Part shown: positions 10,914 through 20,860 of the stretch, in pieces
How positions within the stretch are numbered: the first letter of the stretch is position 1
Layout: each line of letters begins with the position of its first letter
Assembly (NCBI GenBank): GCA_027475525.1
Contig: JAMWFC010000049.1
Location: 1,241,297-1,305,296, forward strand
Source of the DNA: Macrolepiota albuminosa
Taxonomy: Eukaryota; Basidiomycota; Agaricomycetes; Agaricales; Agaricaceae
Direction: 5' to 3'
DNA length: 64,000 nucleotides
Translations under genes and position numbers: made by a program
Notes under the pieces: generated by a model
Databases searched by the model: none
What the model saw: only the letters and a program-made list of their open reading frames with translations
Told to the model about the DNA's origin: nothing

Positions 10914-12056
10914 GCGCGTGAGCTCGTCGATGTAGCATAGCATGTCGTCCGTACTAGGGGTGTCCACCCGGGCTCTACCGGGGTTCGCCAGGGGCGGAGG
11001 TCGGGCGTTGTCCATTCGCGGGAGGGGTTCCAGGGGTCTCTGGGGCTGCCCCCAGGTCTCAAAGGTACTAGGAACGGAATTAGCCCTGTGACGAGTTGAC
11101 AAGCCTACCGTGCGGGCAGCGGGTTGGTCGAAAAGGCCTCCAGTCGGGTTGAGAGACCGTAATATGGCTGAGGCGTTCTGCCGTTCTTCCCGTTGTCGTT
11201 GCTCCGGAGTGGGGACCGTGGGGGCTGCCAGGACTGCTGGGGCCGGTTCCGGGGGTTCCTGTCAAATGTGGATCGAGCAACCTGGGTCCGTGGGGTCGTT
11301 GAGGGGCCGAGGGGAGGGGGACGTGTGGACTTCGTCGAGCAGTTGCTGTAATTCTTCCCGAAGGATTGTATTGCGCCTATACTTTACCATGGTTTGCTCT
11401 GGGAGTTCTCCTCGTGTGAGGCGATCCCCGAATTCGACCAGGCAGTGAGCCCATTCCTCCGGAGTGCCTTCGAAGTTGTCGTGTCTGAATTTCACGAGCG
11501 GCGTCCTTGTCCGTTGCACGAAGTTCTCTGGTGAGATCCTGAGGGAGCAGAGTACCTCGTCCCGTTGCCGTTCATACTCCTCGAGGCGTCATCGTCCCAT
11601 TGGCAAGGGAGGGGTTCGAGCGGGTGGAGCGGTGGCCGGGTAATGATGAGGGGGGTAGTCGGGGTAGGGGGGTCCTCAGGGTTCTCAGGGTTGGGGGACG
11701 GGGCGCTGATAACCGTAGTAGGGGGTGGGTGCAAAGGGGCCCTCGCTGGGGGGAATCGGGCGAGGTCCACTGGGTACAGGTGGGGTCTCCGGCAGGCCCC
11801 CGGGGATGCTCCGGTACGAGGGGACCTCCACGGGTCGTGCCATGGCTAAGTTGGGCGGAGGGGCCCAGCTGGCTGAGGGCCCCAGATCATAGAGAGATGG
11901 GTTGGGGGCCCAGTGGCGGTGGAGGTAGGGAGGTTCGTATGGGAGGGGTGGATAGACGGGGCGGGGGGTCTGTGCGGAATAGTGCTCGGGTACCAGGCGC
12001 CCGTAGGGGTCGGTCTGGTATCCTGTGGGGTAGTAAGTGTGAGTATACGTAGCCAT
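10914..12056 (-). pseudogene. Gypsy-A gag, N-terminal part
   Basis: The first ATG after the 5' LTR and priming site (minus strand, 12056) opens a Tyr/Pro-rich frame (ATYTHTYYP start). Downstream frames 11770-11492 and 11519-10911 continue the same product with frame changes near 11700 and 11600. The last frame has one internal TGA at 11262-11264; beyond it the reading continues to the DDMLCYIDELTR end at the LTR fragment. No catalytic motif is present. Position and the join to the gag block at 9945 suggest it is the N-terminal domain of Gag or an upstream ORF fused to it. Confidence 0.55.
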
Positions 12057-12076
12057 CAAGAACGGTGTAAGGAGGG

Positions 12077-12089
12077 AGTCTTGATATTA
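12077..12089 (-). promoter_or_regulatory. Gypsy-A primer-binding site, self-priming type
   Basis: Directly against the 5' LTR the minus strand reads TAATATCAAGACT. It does not start TGG as a tRNA-CCA site would. It is the exact 13-nt reverse complement of AGTCTTGATATTA in the same LTR (12455-12443), which would be the 5' end of the transcript. This is the arrangement used by Tf1/sushi-group elements that prime reverse transcription with their own mRNA end. Confidence 0.72.
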
Positions 12090-12880
12090 TGTCAGGTTCC
12101 GCTGAGTCAGGGGCTTTCCGGGAAAGCAACGCCCTTACAATGCGGACTTGACCTACGAATACTCGGGTGTCTGGAACTCCGGGGCTAGGACTCCGGGGTT
12201 CAAGACAAGGACAGGGGTAATCCCAGGATAGGGGACTAGAGTCCAGGGGTTTTGGGTTGGAGGTAACTGAGGTTAGAGGGGGTCGAGTCGTGAACCGGAG
12301 GTTCTAAGACGAGACCAAGTTAGTAAATCAAGAGTCGCGAAGTGCGTACCAAAACTTAGAGCACGCGAATACTTAGGCGTGCCAGTCAAAGCGTACCAAT
12401 CAAGGCGTACCAGTCAAGCAAAAGGGCACACAATAACCAAAGTAATATCAAGACTAGCGAATACAGCGGAGAACTACACTATAAGTACTACGGATCGTGT
12501 CTCGGGATTCCGGGGTGTCTGGGATGAGTTCTGCGGGTCATTGAGTAGCGGTCAGGGACTGTATACTGGGATTGCGCATGTGGGGACGCGCGATCAATTG
12601 GCGTGGAGGGAGTCGTGATGCATGGGGCGTGATGCGTGATGGCCGGATGCGAGCCACATGATCCAATCGTTGATGGTGGTTGATCCCGGGGTCCGTGATG
12701 CAGGGGTCCCGGGGGGGCTGGCTGATGGTGATTGTTGACGGCTGATGGCGGTCATTGATGCGTGTGATGGCAGTGTCGGCAGCTGTGGGGGCGGGGTGCG
12801 CTGTGGGATTGACAGAAGAGGTTCCCGGGCGGGGTTCCAGGGGTGTCCCGGGGAGGTTCCGGGGGGGAGGGGTCGTGACA
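12090..12880 (-). repeat. Gypsy-A 5' LTR (right copy)
   Basis: The partner of 1574-2363, with the same TG...CA ends, is followed by the target duplication CTAAC at 12881-12885. Scattered transitions distinguish it from the left copy, for example in the C/G-rich stretch near 12205-12260. Confidence 0.95.
12443..12485 (-). promoter_or_regulatory. Gypsy-A putative TATA box and transcript start
   Basis: The self-priming match predicts that transcription begins at 12455 on the minus strand (AGTCTTGATATTA). A CTTATAG sequence at 12485-12479 lies about 29 bases upstream, the usual TATA spacing. The 13-mer is unchanged in the left LTR (1926-1938) and in a heavily mutated fossil LTR at 28697-28709. 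Confidence 0.5.
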
Positions 12881-12904
12881 CTAACTTTGCTTGGTATATA
12901 GCAG

Positions 12905-14041
12905 TCAAAACTGCTTTAGGCTGGGCTTCCAGAGAACTTTTGGATGCATTTGTCCACAGAGAATTAACGTCAGATTCAGAAAGAGAGGCAGGGTCAAGTT
13001 TATTGGAAATCTTGGGACGTTGGTGGTTTTGTTGAGGGGTAGAAGTGGCAGGCAATGACACACTTGCACAGCTATCTGGTTTGCTGACCTGTGAAGAATA
13101 CTGGGAGAGTCGGAGTCTGAATGTCCAACAAAAGGTGCAAGGTTGAAACTCACATGTTCCAGGAGTTTTCTTAACAGTTTCTTCTTTGTACCACCATACT
13201 CTAAGCCAAAATTGTTGCACAAGTGTCTGAGAACTGTCTTCCGCAATGTTTTGAGTTGGTTTGTGTTTCCTGTGCACCAGATCTTATAAGCCTGTTCGAG
13301 TTCTCCTTCAGCTGTTTGGTCAATATCAATGTCATACGTGATACCATTCCCATCCTCAAACTCCACAGACATGCCCCAAATTTTGCCACAATGTTGCCGC
13401 AGGATGCGAAGATAAAACATGTGCATTGAATCCACCATTGTGGAAGCAATGGCATCCCAGTATGGAAGGCAAAGCAATTCTGACCAGTGGGCCCCTGTCT
13501 CAGTGTATATTTTCTGCCTTGCTGATTTAGTGGTGGCAGAAAGCCATTGCCTCACGTGCTGGTTGTGTACCAGGCACTCCTGGGGTGTCCAGGATTTGTG
13601 ATCAAAATTGTCAATGTCTTTGAGTTTTGTATAGCATTGCAAGCAAAAATACCTCGCAAAGAAATGTGCAAAACCGGATATTGTATGAGCGGCCGGGAGA
13701 TCACATACAAGGAGTAAAAGTGCCGCACAAACCAGTCGCCCCTCTGAATGGAAGGAACTATGAGTCAAATAGATTCCATGCATCCAAAGATAAAAAAGTT
13801 CATCAACAAGGGGCTGAAGAATATAGTTGATCTCATGTTGATGAGGTTGATTTGGACCTGGAATTATGCCAACGAGAAAGATGTTTTCTGCCTTATATTG
13901 CAATGCAGGAGGAAGGTTCAGGCAAACCATGTACACTGCACCAACAGAGACAGTCTTTCCCGGAAACCAATTTCCATAAGGGTTGTAGCCATCCATATTA
14001 AGACTAAAGACATCACCTTTCTGTATGTGGCACCTCATCAC
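12905..14041 (-). pseudogene. Tnp2/Plavaka-type transposase, N-terminal half
   Basis: A 378-residue frame shows blocks typical of basidiomycete Tnp2/Plavaka transposases: FSLNMDGYNP, VGIIPGPNQP, LQPLVDEL, a cysteine pair YFCLQCYTK, and the LPYWDAIASTMVDSMH segment that holds a conserved Asp. The catalytic domain cuts and pastes DNA in intact relatives. The last 75 residues drift into low similarity before the stop at 12905, probably an unspliced or decayed boundary. The gene then continues across Gypsy-A at 1568. The N-terminus upstream of 14041 is missing or lies in an unrecognised exon. Confidence 0.82.
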
Positions 14042-15473
14042 ACAAAGTCAAGTCCTTGACTATTTTTCAGATGCCCAGCAGACCTCATGTGCATGGTAAG
14101 CAAGTTAAATCCATTTCTCTCTATTAAACCAACATTCTATCGATATATTACAGCTGCACAACGTAATTATGCAAATCAAGAACCTCCTTGTCCTTGCGGG
14201 GCGTGATGTAGTAGTGGTCTCCATTGAACTACTGTGTCTCTTGCTATGACTGGGTCCAATTGCTTCGACATCGACGTCTGAAATTTCTTGAGCCCACCTA
14301 TTTGCAATGACTATGTTGCACTTCAGTCCAACCTGTTTTTGAATTTTCTTCCTCCAAGAGACTAGTTTGAATCGACACCCTCAAGAATGAATCGGAAGCC
14401 TTAACACCAAACCCACACCAAGATAATTGTCTCGTGACGCTTAACCGTTTTAACCTTATAACGTTTTCCCTCGAAAACATTTTTACATAAAAACTTGATC
14501 CAATGTTTGTGCCTCAGTCGTTGTAACTCTTCGTATAGGCCGGTAGTACAAGGCGTCCTCAGTCCTGGGAGGAAGATCACTGTCACAGGAGGGGCTTTGC
14601 GCTCTTTCCTGTTCGTGATCTCCTCATATCACATGACGTACAAACATCCTGTTTGGACTCGATCACATTCTGAACAAACACTGGCATTTGGCCACGTCAT
14701 TCTAGTGTCCATCCATTATCTATCTCTGTCTACTTCGTACTTTTTAAGAACTACATTTAGTAATGGATATCTCGGAGAACTGAAAGACAGAATTCTGACC
14801 TCCTTGCTAGAATTCATGATTCCGAAACCAAAAAAATACCCTTGTCAATACTCCCTCCGCAAGCTCCGTGGTGATTATGCATGGACGAGTCAACGGTTCA
14901 AGGCATTGAGGGTGGGTTGGAGTTTAAAGAGACTACATATATACACTGCTAACTATCATTATGTCGAGTGCAGGCTTTCATACGCGATGCAGATGAACGT
15001 TACCTCGACAAATCTAAGACCACCCATCGTCAAAGTCCCGCACAGTGGAATCAATTCAAGCTTAAAGTGAGTAATTTATTTGAGTCTGAGTTTCAGGTCT
15101 GTCAATCTTGAGGTCCAGGTTGTGGCTAAGTTTCCAGAAATCGGAGAGTTCGAAGATAATTGGCCATTGTCTGTTATCCTGTCTGCCAGCAGACGTCAAG
15201 TGACTCAAAATATACGACTGGAGAGGATACGTGGAAGATCCAACCCAGGGAGGAAAAGAGGTAGGAGAAGACGCGCTGCCATCGTTGGAAAGCCTTTGCC
15301 AAGTCGCACCGTCATACGTATAGTAAACATCGCTTCAGTCCCAAGTCCTGATGATGCCAGCGATGGTGCTGTCTGCGGACGCGTCGAGAACAGCGCCACA
15401 ACGCCAGAGGTATGGATATCTCCTGGTATATTGTATATTCCTCTCTCCAACGTTCATTTTTTTGGCTCAGAGC
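14042..15473. other. Gap without a confident gene
   Basis: A plus-strand frame at 14495-15070 (191 codons) and another at 15080-15481 are open but contain no motif I recognise. They could be exons of the damaged kinase-like gene that continues to the right. GTGAGT at 15067 and other donors are present but no consistent splice model emerged. Confidence 0.3.
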
Positions 15474-16060
15474 TCTTCTGAAATCGTCACGACTCCGAAT
15501 AATGTACAGTTAATTAATGTCTGCCAAAACGCAAAACTTCTGATCAATGCTCTTGAATCACTGGGTATAATTAATAATGACAAACATCTCTTGGTTCTCA
15601 GCAAGCTTGAAAAAAGGCGGGCTGGGATAGTCGAGTTCTTTAACAGTCTCTCGAACAACCAGTTGCCGTACCTGTACAAAATGACTGTTTTGAAAAACAT
15701 CAATGACGAAAAATTCAATCCGGTGAGGTCTACGAGACAACTAGATCAATCTTCATACCGGGCTAATCATAACGTCAACAGCTCGACGTCGAGAGTCGCA
15801 GCTGCCACGACAATCGGGGTTTGCCGTTGCTGCTTCAGACTTTCCTGAATATGTTCGATATGGAGGAACTGATACCACTCTTCCGTACGGCACATGTGAC
15901 TACAGATGAAGAGCTCGTGATGCTGCGATGTTTGAATGAATCACAACGTTTGGCGATTTTTGATCAGGAGGATTTTGTGCATGTCCGGCCATTCCAACGC
16001 TGGATTCTCAACTTCGTTCTCACATCTCTCTTTAATGTGACAGAGTTGGTTCATTGTTGA
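15474..16060 (+). pseudogene. SAM-like repeat segment, possible N-terminal part of a kinase gene
   Basis: Two consecutive frames carry a similar helical pattern of about 60 residues: one with LINALESLGII...HLLVLSKL (15530-15700) and one with FLNMFDMEELIPLF...ELVMLRCL...PFQRWIL (15845-16030). Repeats like these precede the kinase domain in fungal MAPKKK-like proteins. That family link is from memory. The same strand and order as the kinase fragment at 23086 suggest one gene split by the transposon cluster 16940-23085. Confidence 0.35.
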
Positions 16061-16939
16061 CTTTATATCTTGTGTCGTATCAGCGGTCGGAATATTCTCG
16101 AGCCCCGATGAACATAACTTAGCTTATGAACTAAAGCCCTATATGTTATGACATTTGCTGGAGATGAAACTTATATGTGACTTTTATACAGTTTTTGTCA
16201 AGTTGTAGGTGCGATAGAAAATCAAAATCAATTAGTGCGTCTTCAGTCGTCCCCCCGAAGTTGTTACTTTATTTGTTTGCCTATATGCTGCGTCATCCTG
16301 AGGTCAAAACAAAGGGGGCAAGTCCATTCATATTGTCCAAAGACGAATTTGTGATCACGTACTCAGCTCGCTGATTCCTTTCTTTCTCTTTGTGGGCCTA
16401 GTTCGGTTCAGATTGATATTGATGGCCGGTGGATCCATCTTTGTGCGGCTGGGACAAAGACATGGCCTTGTGAAAGAGAAATTTGGGGTCATAAGCACAT
16501 TGATATTGACTAGACAGCGAGTAGCTCAGCTAGTATCAAGTCGCTGGTCGACTTTTGAGTCAAAATTTCCAGCTTTGTCCGTACTACACATTAGCCGAGC
16601 TACTCCATCAAATGGGATGCCAAGGTTTACTTTAGCAGGTACTTGCGTGGCTCGACACGAGAATTTTGACGATCCCTATTCTCCTACTCTCCCACTCGAC
16701 CTCCCTCCCTCCCTAAAACAAGAAGTCGGCTAAATAAATACCTTGAAACAAAAAATGGGGAACGCAAAATTGCCTTACCAGCAGGTTGTAAATGATTCTG
16801 TGAAACCAGTGAGGAAAAAAAAAAGAAAAAAGGGAAGTATAGAAGAGGTGAGTGTAAACAAGGAGATTGAACTCGGAGCGAGTCGATCACACAAGACCAT
16901 CCCAGCTATTCTACAAATTTTTTTACCGTACTGATGTCC
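16061..16939. other. Probable decayed linker of the same gene
   Basis: Plus-strand frames at 16177-16374, 16392-16733 and 16743-16934 are short and carry Lys-rich or Pro-rich segments but no domain. The stretch ends at the junction with a reverse-oriented pol fragment at about 16940. Confidence 0.25.
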
Positions 16940-17950
16940 CACAAATTTAAACAGGTCATCACGTAGTAGATTGGTATACCTATTAGTTCGCCAATCAAAT
17001 ACATCTTTAGCGACTGGAAGGCTTTGAAGAGTCCATAAAGCTCCAGCTTAGGCTGACTGTAGCGAGACTCTCTGTTGTTTAGCATGATAGACTCAAAGCG
17101 GTTGTAGCGTTGCTGTTTTCAATTGTCGCTAAGGCACTGGCACAAGAAGTAGCCAACGGCAATGTACGAGGTATCCACTGCCAAGATAACAGGGTCGGCA
17201 GAGCTATAGTCGATTGGAACTAGGGGTTTTGTGTCTTGTAGGGCTTTTACTAAGTCTCGTTGTGCAGTGACCTGGTCTGGCCCAAATTCAAAGGACTTGT
17301 TGGCATGGGTGAGTCGGTTAAGGGCGTGTGCATGATGGGCAAAATTCTTGACGAATATCCTGAGAATGCCAACGGTACCAAGAAAGGCGCAAACTTCAGA
17401 TAAGTCGCGGCAAGGGCCCCATCGCTCCAAGAGTGCTAAGCCAGACTCGTCAGGAATGCGACCATTGGGAGTGCATATGTGACCAAGTATTTTGAACCTT
17501 GGCATGCAAAGGAGGAGTTTGTGACTGCTAAAAGTCCCACCGCTATACTTCATACGTTGGAGAACTCGGTTGAGCAACTGGAAAAAGTCCCATAGCGCTA
17601 AGCGAATATTGGGGTTGTCAGGATGGGTCGCCGGTAAGCCGTTTACAAGTCGCCAGTCTTTGGGGCCTTTGACGCCAACGTCATCAATAAAGCTTAGGAC
17701 ATTATGCGGTATCTCGGGCTGGAGGATGAAGGTGATGTCATCATGGAATATGGGGACTGAGTTTGTCTAGCCCATTGGTAAAGTGACTAGGTGCAAGGCG
17801 CCAAACAGAGTTTGGAAAGTAGTGAGATCTCAGGAAGACGGGTGTATCAGGTGTTCGTTGTAGCCAACATAGAGGTCAAGGGTGGCGCCACAAATATGCC
17901 CGGCAAAGGACTCGGCAATGTGGTCAGGAAAAGGCGGTACGCCAGAGTGT
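16940..17950 (-). pseudogene. Gypsy-B family RT-RNase H fragment, reverse orientation
   Basis: Read on the minus strand from 17950, this contains the RT core (PFPDHIAESFAG, LDLYVGYN, FIDDVGVKGP) and RNase H start (ILAVDTSYIAVGYFLCQC, then a frame-shifted NRESRYSQPKLELYGLF). It is closely similar to 21700-22620 but in the opposite orientation. Stops include TGA at 17830-17832 (Arg expected) and a TAG replacing Trp near 17768. It is fused head-to-head to the truncated LTR of Gypsy-B at about 17950. Confidence 0.85.
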
Positions 17951-18183
17951 CGTCACGCTACGCTGCGCTATTCGTTTATTTCTCTATAACTTCTCCTAAA
18001 CTACGACGCTTACCACTTGCTAGGTAGCACCCGAGGCGCTATCGTCTAGCGCATCGCCCTATCACCTCTGCTCGAGCACACCGGGACCCTGCCAGGACTC
18101 CTCACAAACCCGTACGCCAGGCGCTGGAGACAGCGTTGTACTGCGTATACGTCCAGCGCACCCAACCACAGTTGGCGTCATCA
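17951..18183 (+). repeat. Gypsy-B 5' LTR remnant
   Basis: Only the 3' portion of the LTR remains, ending GTCATCA at 18183. It is matched by the reverse complement at 9946-10100 and, more distantly, by 22890-23085. Confidence 0.8.
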
Positions 18184-18186
18184 TTT

Positions 18187-18203
18187 TGGAGCCCACCGCG
18201 AGG
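18187..18203 (+). promoter_or_regulatory. Gypsy-B tRNA primer-binding site
   Basis: TGGAGCCCACCGCGAGG starts three bases after the LTR. The TGG start complements a tRNA CCA end and implies a tRNA with U at position 73. I cannot name the tRNA without the genome's tRNA set. The same 17 bases form the primer site of Gypsy-C. Confidence 0.75.
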
Positions 18204-18262
18204 AGTTCTATTGAGGCAGAATTCCGCCGGAAACTCGAGCCCAGCGACAGCGCCACCTCCTA

Positions 18263-19594
18263 TTGGAGAGCACATTTGAACAAACCTTAACTGAGTCACC
18301 ACACTTACCAGGCGCGCTACCAAGGCAGACTTTAGATCAGGAACTTGAAGCCGCTCCAGATAGCTTGGCTGAAAGCTTCTTCCCATTTTCCCGACCGTTC
18401 AAATACTTAGCAGGTGAAAACCATACACCGCTTACTCCTTTGGAAGAGCTGTCTAGGTCATTATCGCCAGAACCTAGCGACTCAGAATTACCCGAGCCAG
18501 TACCGACTACAACCACGCCAAGCGAAACTACCACTAACACTACTATTCCCACCACGACGTCGACGCCAGCTAGTATGGAGCAGGCAAACACACCACATAT
18601 GCCACCAAGAAACCACTTCTCGTCGCCAAAATAAGACGAGACAAAACCTCGCAAGCTAACACAGTATTTCTGAGAATTGGAATATTTATTACGTGACTGC
18701 CGAGTCACCGACAACACACAAATGAAAGAATACGCTGCCAGATATGTTTCCTACGATACCGCGGAATCCTGGACAGGACTGGATGAGTTTCAAGGGTTAA
18801 CACGAGATGTGGTGCCAAGGTCGTTTACCTACGAGGAATGGAAAAAGGCGATCATTAAACTGTACTCGGGCGCTGAAGAATCCACGTGCTATACCGTCCT
18901 TGAAATCCAGAAACTGGTACAGGATACCTTTGCAACAGGCATTTATACGCTAGGCACGCTATCTACTTATTATCGAGATTTCCAGCGAATTGCAAGATGG
19001 CTAGTACAGAACGGCAAACTCTACAGGAACAAGGAGCGGTGCTTGTTTCAACAAGGCATTCCAACATCACTATGGACCCGTATAGCTCGTCGCTTAGAAA
19101 TTCTTAAGTCTGACCACCACCCTGAGGAACCCTACGATATAGAAGACGTTTTTGAAGCAGGTAAATGGATACTGAAAGGCACGGATACTGGCATCCCCTT
19201 CCAGCGACCCTCTAGTACTGATAACAGAGGAAAGGTGCCACCTGTTGCGGCGCCAGCACCTAGCGCGACTAACAATCAGGGAGGTTTTGTCAAGAAGGAG
19301 GATCTGGAAAACACAGTCAACACGGCCATCGCAAATGTTATGAGCAAATTGGAAACGTTAATCTTGACTAGCCTTAATGCGCCACGAGGTAATATGCAAT
19401 CTGGCCCTTGTCACTTCTGTGGTGAGGCAGGACATATGATGACTCGCAGATGCTGCGCTATCCTCGAACAATATCTATGCCAAGGAAGAGCGCGCCGAGG
19501 CGCTGACGGGAAAATAGTCCTACCCTCTGGCGCTAACATCCCTCTATATCCTGAGCACCGAACCTTCCAGGGACGAATTGATGAATGGCACTGA
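18263..19594 (+). pseudogene. Gypsy-B gag
   Basis: A Ser/Thr/Pro-rich N-terminus (18263-18634) is followed in the same frame by TAA at 18632 and TGA near 18671. After these comes the capsid-like region from 18677 (ELEYLL, YEEWKKAIIKLY) and a CCHC knuckle CHFCGEAGHMMTRRC near 19410. The TGA at 19592-19594 is in the same frame as the protease ORF that starts at 19616, so gag and protease were probably one frame here. At least two stops make it inactive. Confidence 0.83.
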
Positions 19595-19615
19595 CGTAAC
19601 CCTGGGAACTTAGCG

Positions 19616-20860
19616 ATGGGCAATCTCAATAGTACAGCTGCAACGGAGGCAGAGACAACTCCACAACAGGCGCTAATCCATGAAGTACTCCAGCTTAAGG
19701 CTGTTAGCGAGCGACCGACGTTGTCACGAGAGGAGAGGATCGAGACGTTGGAAAGGGAGCTAAAGTTGCTAAAGAATCAGGTTTTGGATGGTGTCGAGAT
19801 TAAAAAGAGCAAGCAACCATTGAAAGACTATAGACCCTCAGGCGCTACGTCAGATCCAGCACCCGCAAAGCCTTCGAATCCCAGCATCAACGACGACACA
19901 CCTGATACGGCCAAAGCCTCAGCTAGCACGGAACCGCCATTACACCCGTATTCAGGACTTGCCGGTAACTACGCTCCGCCTATCAATCGAAACTTTGGGG
20001 CGCCAGACAAGCCAGCAGGAGGCTACCGACCAACGGCACCAATCTACGACATAGAAAAATCTAAGCAAGTATTCGATCGTATTATGAAAAGTCAAGTCAC
20101 AATGTCAGTAGGGGAGCTATGCAGTGTGGCGCCAGACGTCAGGAATCAGATGCGTACAGCGGTTACCCCTCGACAAAATGTAGCTAACAATGTAACGGCA
20201 GTGGACGAATGTGACGACGCGCTACCTGGATTTGCGTACATAACAGAGACAGTCGTGTCGGAAATCAAAGAAGAGGCCGCGTCACCCAAAGAAGCTACGT
20301 CCATTGACCCGGTTGAAACCTACCTTAAGTTGCTAAGATCTAGCGACGATCCTGCCGTCCTCACTGTAGCCCAAGACTCTCATGCGATTCGCTTGATTAT
20401 GTTGACAGTTGATGGAAAAAGCGAGATAGAATCTATCATGGACAGCGGATCACAGATTATTTCAATGGCTGCTGACGTCGCTAACAAGCTTGGCATCATT
20501 TACGACCCGACCATCATTCTTAATATGCAAAGTGCTAACAGCACTATTGATCGATCCTTGGGAATGGCCCGTAACGTGCCATGCGCTGTTGGCGATCTTA
20601 CGTTTTACCTTCAAATACACATTCTTAGATCGCCTGCGTACAACTTATTATTAGGGAGGCCCTTCGACGTCTTAGCCCGATCAGTAGTCAAGACAACGTC
20701 TGAAGACGAAACGACGCTAACTATTAGCGACCCTAACTCGGGCGTCAGAAGAACGGTACCAACGTTTCCACGGGGGAAATTCCAGAAACCGGGACCGAGA
20801 AAGCGACCTTACGTTAGCGATGACCCCTGCGAGTGTTTTCCGGTGCCATCGAGGAGATGA
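19616..20860 (+). CDS. Gypsy-B gag tail and protease
   Basis: This 414-residue frame begins with a Leu/Glu/Lys coiled coil (IETLERELKLLKNQVL). It has the retropepsin motif IMDSGSQIISM near residue 275 and the distal LLLGRPFD block, followed by a C-terminal extension. Compared with Gypsy-C the protease is collinear. The stop at 20858 overlaps the RT frame (open from before 20833) by a -1 shift, but I see no canonical slippery heptamer at this junction. It is intact over its own length but belongs to a defective element. Confidence 0.8.
   Translation: MGNLNSTAATEAETTPQQALIHEVLQLKAVSERPTLSREERIETLERELKLLKNQVLDGVEIKKSKQPLKDYRPSGATSDPAPAKPSNPSINDDTPDTAKASASTEPPLHPYSGLAGNYAPPINRNFGAPDKPAGGYRPTAPIYDIEKSKQVFDRIMKSQVTMSVGELCSVAPDVRNQMRTAVTPRQNVANNVTAVDECDDALPGFAYITETVVSEIKEEAASPKEATSIDPVETYLKLLRSSDDPAVLTVAQDSHAIRLIMLTVDGKSEIESIMDSGSQIISMAADVANKLGIIYDPTIILNMQSANSTIDRSLGMARNVPCAVGDLTFYLQIHILRSPAYNLLLGRPFDVLARSVVKTTSEDETTLTISDPNSGVRRTVPTFPRGKFQKPGPRKRPYVSDDPCECFPVPSRR

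Larger units (their letters stand above)
1574..12880 (-). mobile_element. Gypsy-A: full-length but inactivated Ty3/Gypsy chromovirus
   Basis: The element has two LTRs of 790 and 791 bp (TGTC...GACA), a perfect 5-bp target duplication CTAAC, and gag, protease, RT-RNase H and integrase-chromodomain on the minus strand. Its 5' LTR is therefore the right one. It sits inside a Tnp2 transposase gene. An antisense multi-exon gene occupies 2491-4199 next to the 3' LTR. Its own gag is interrupted by an LTR fragment at 9946-10913. At least four in-frame stops of CGA-to-TGA type and an altered integrase active-site Glu mean it cannot be autonomous. The LTRs differ at scattered positions, mostly transitions. 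Confidence 0.93.
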
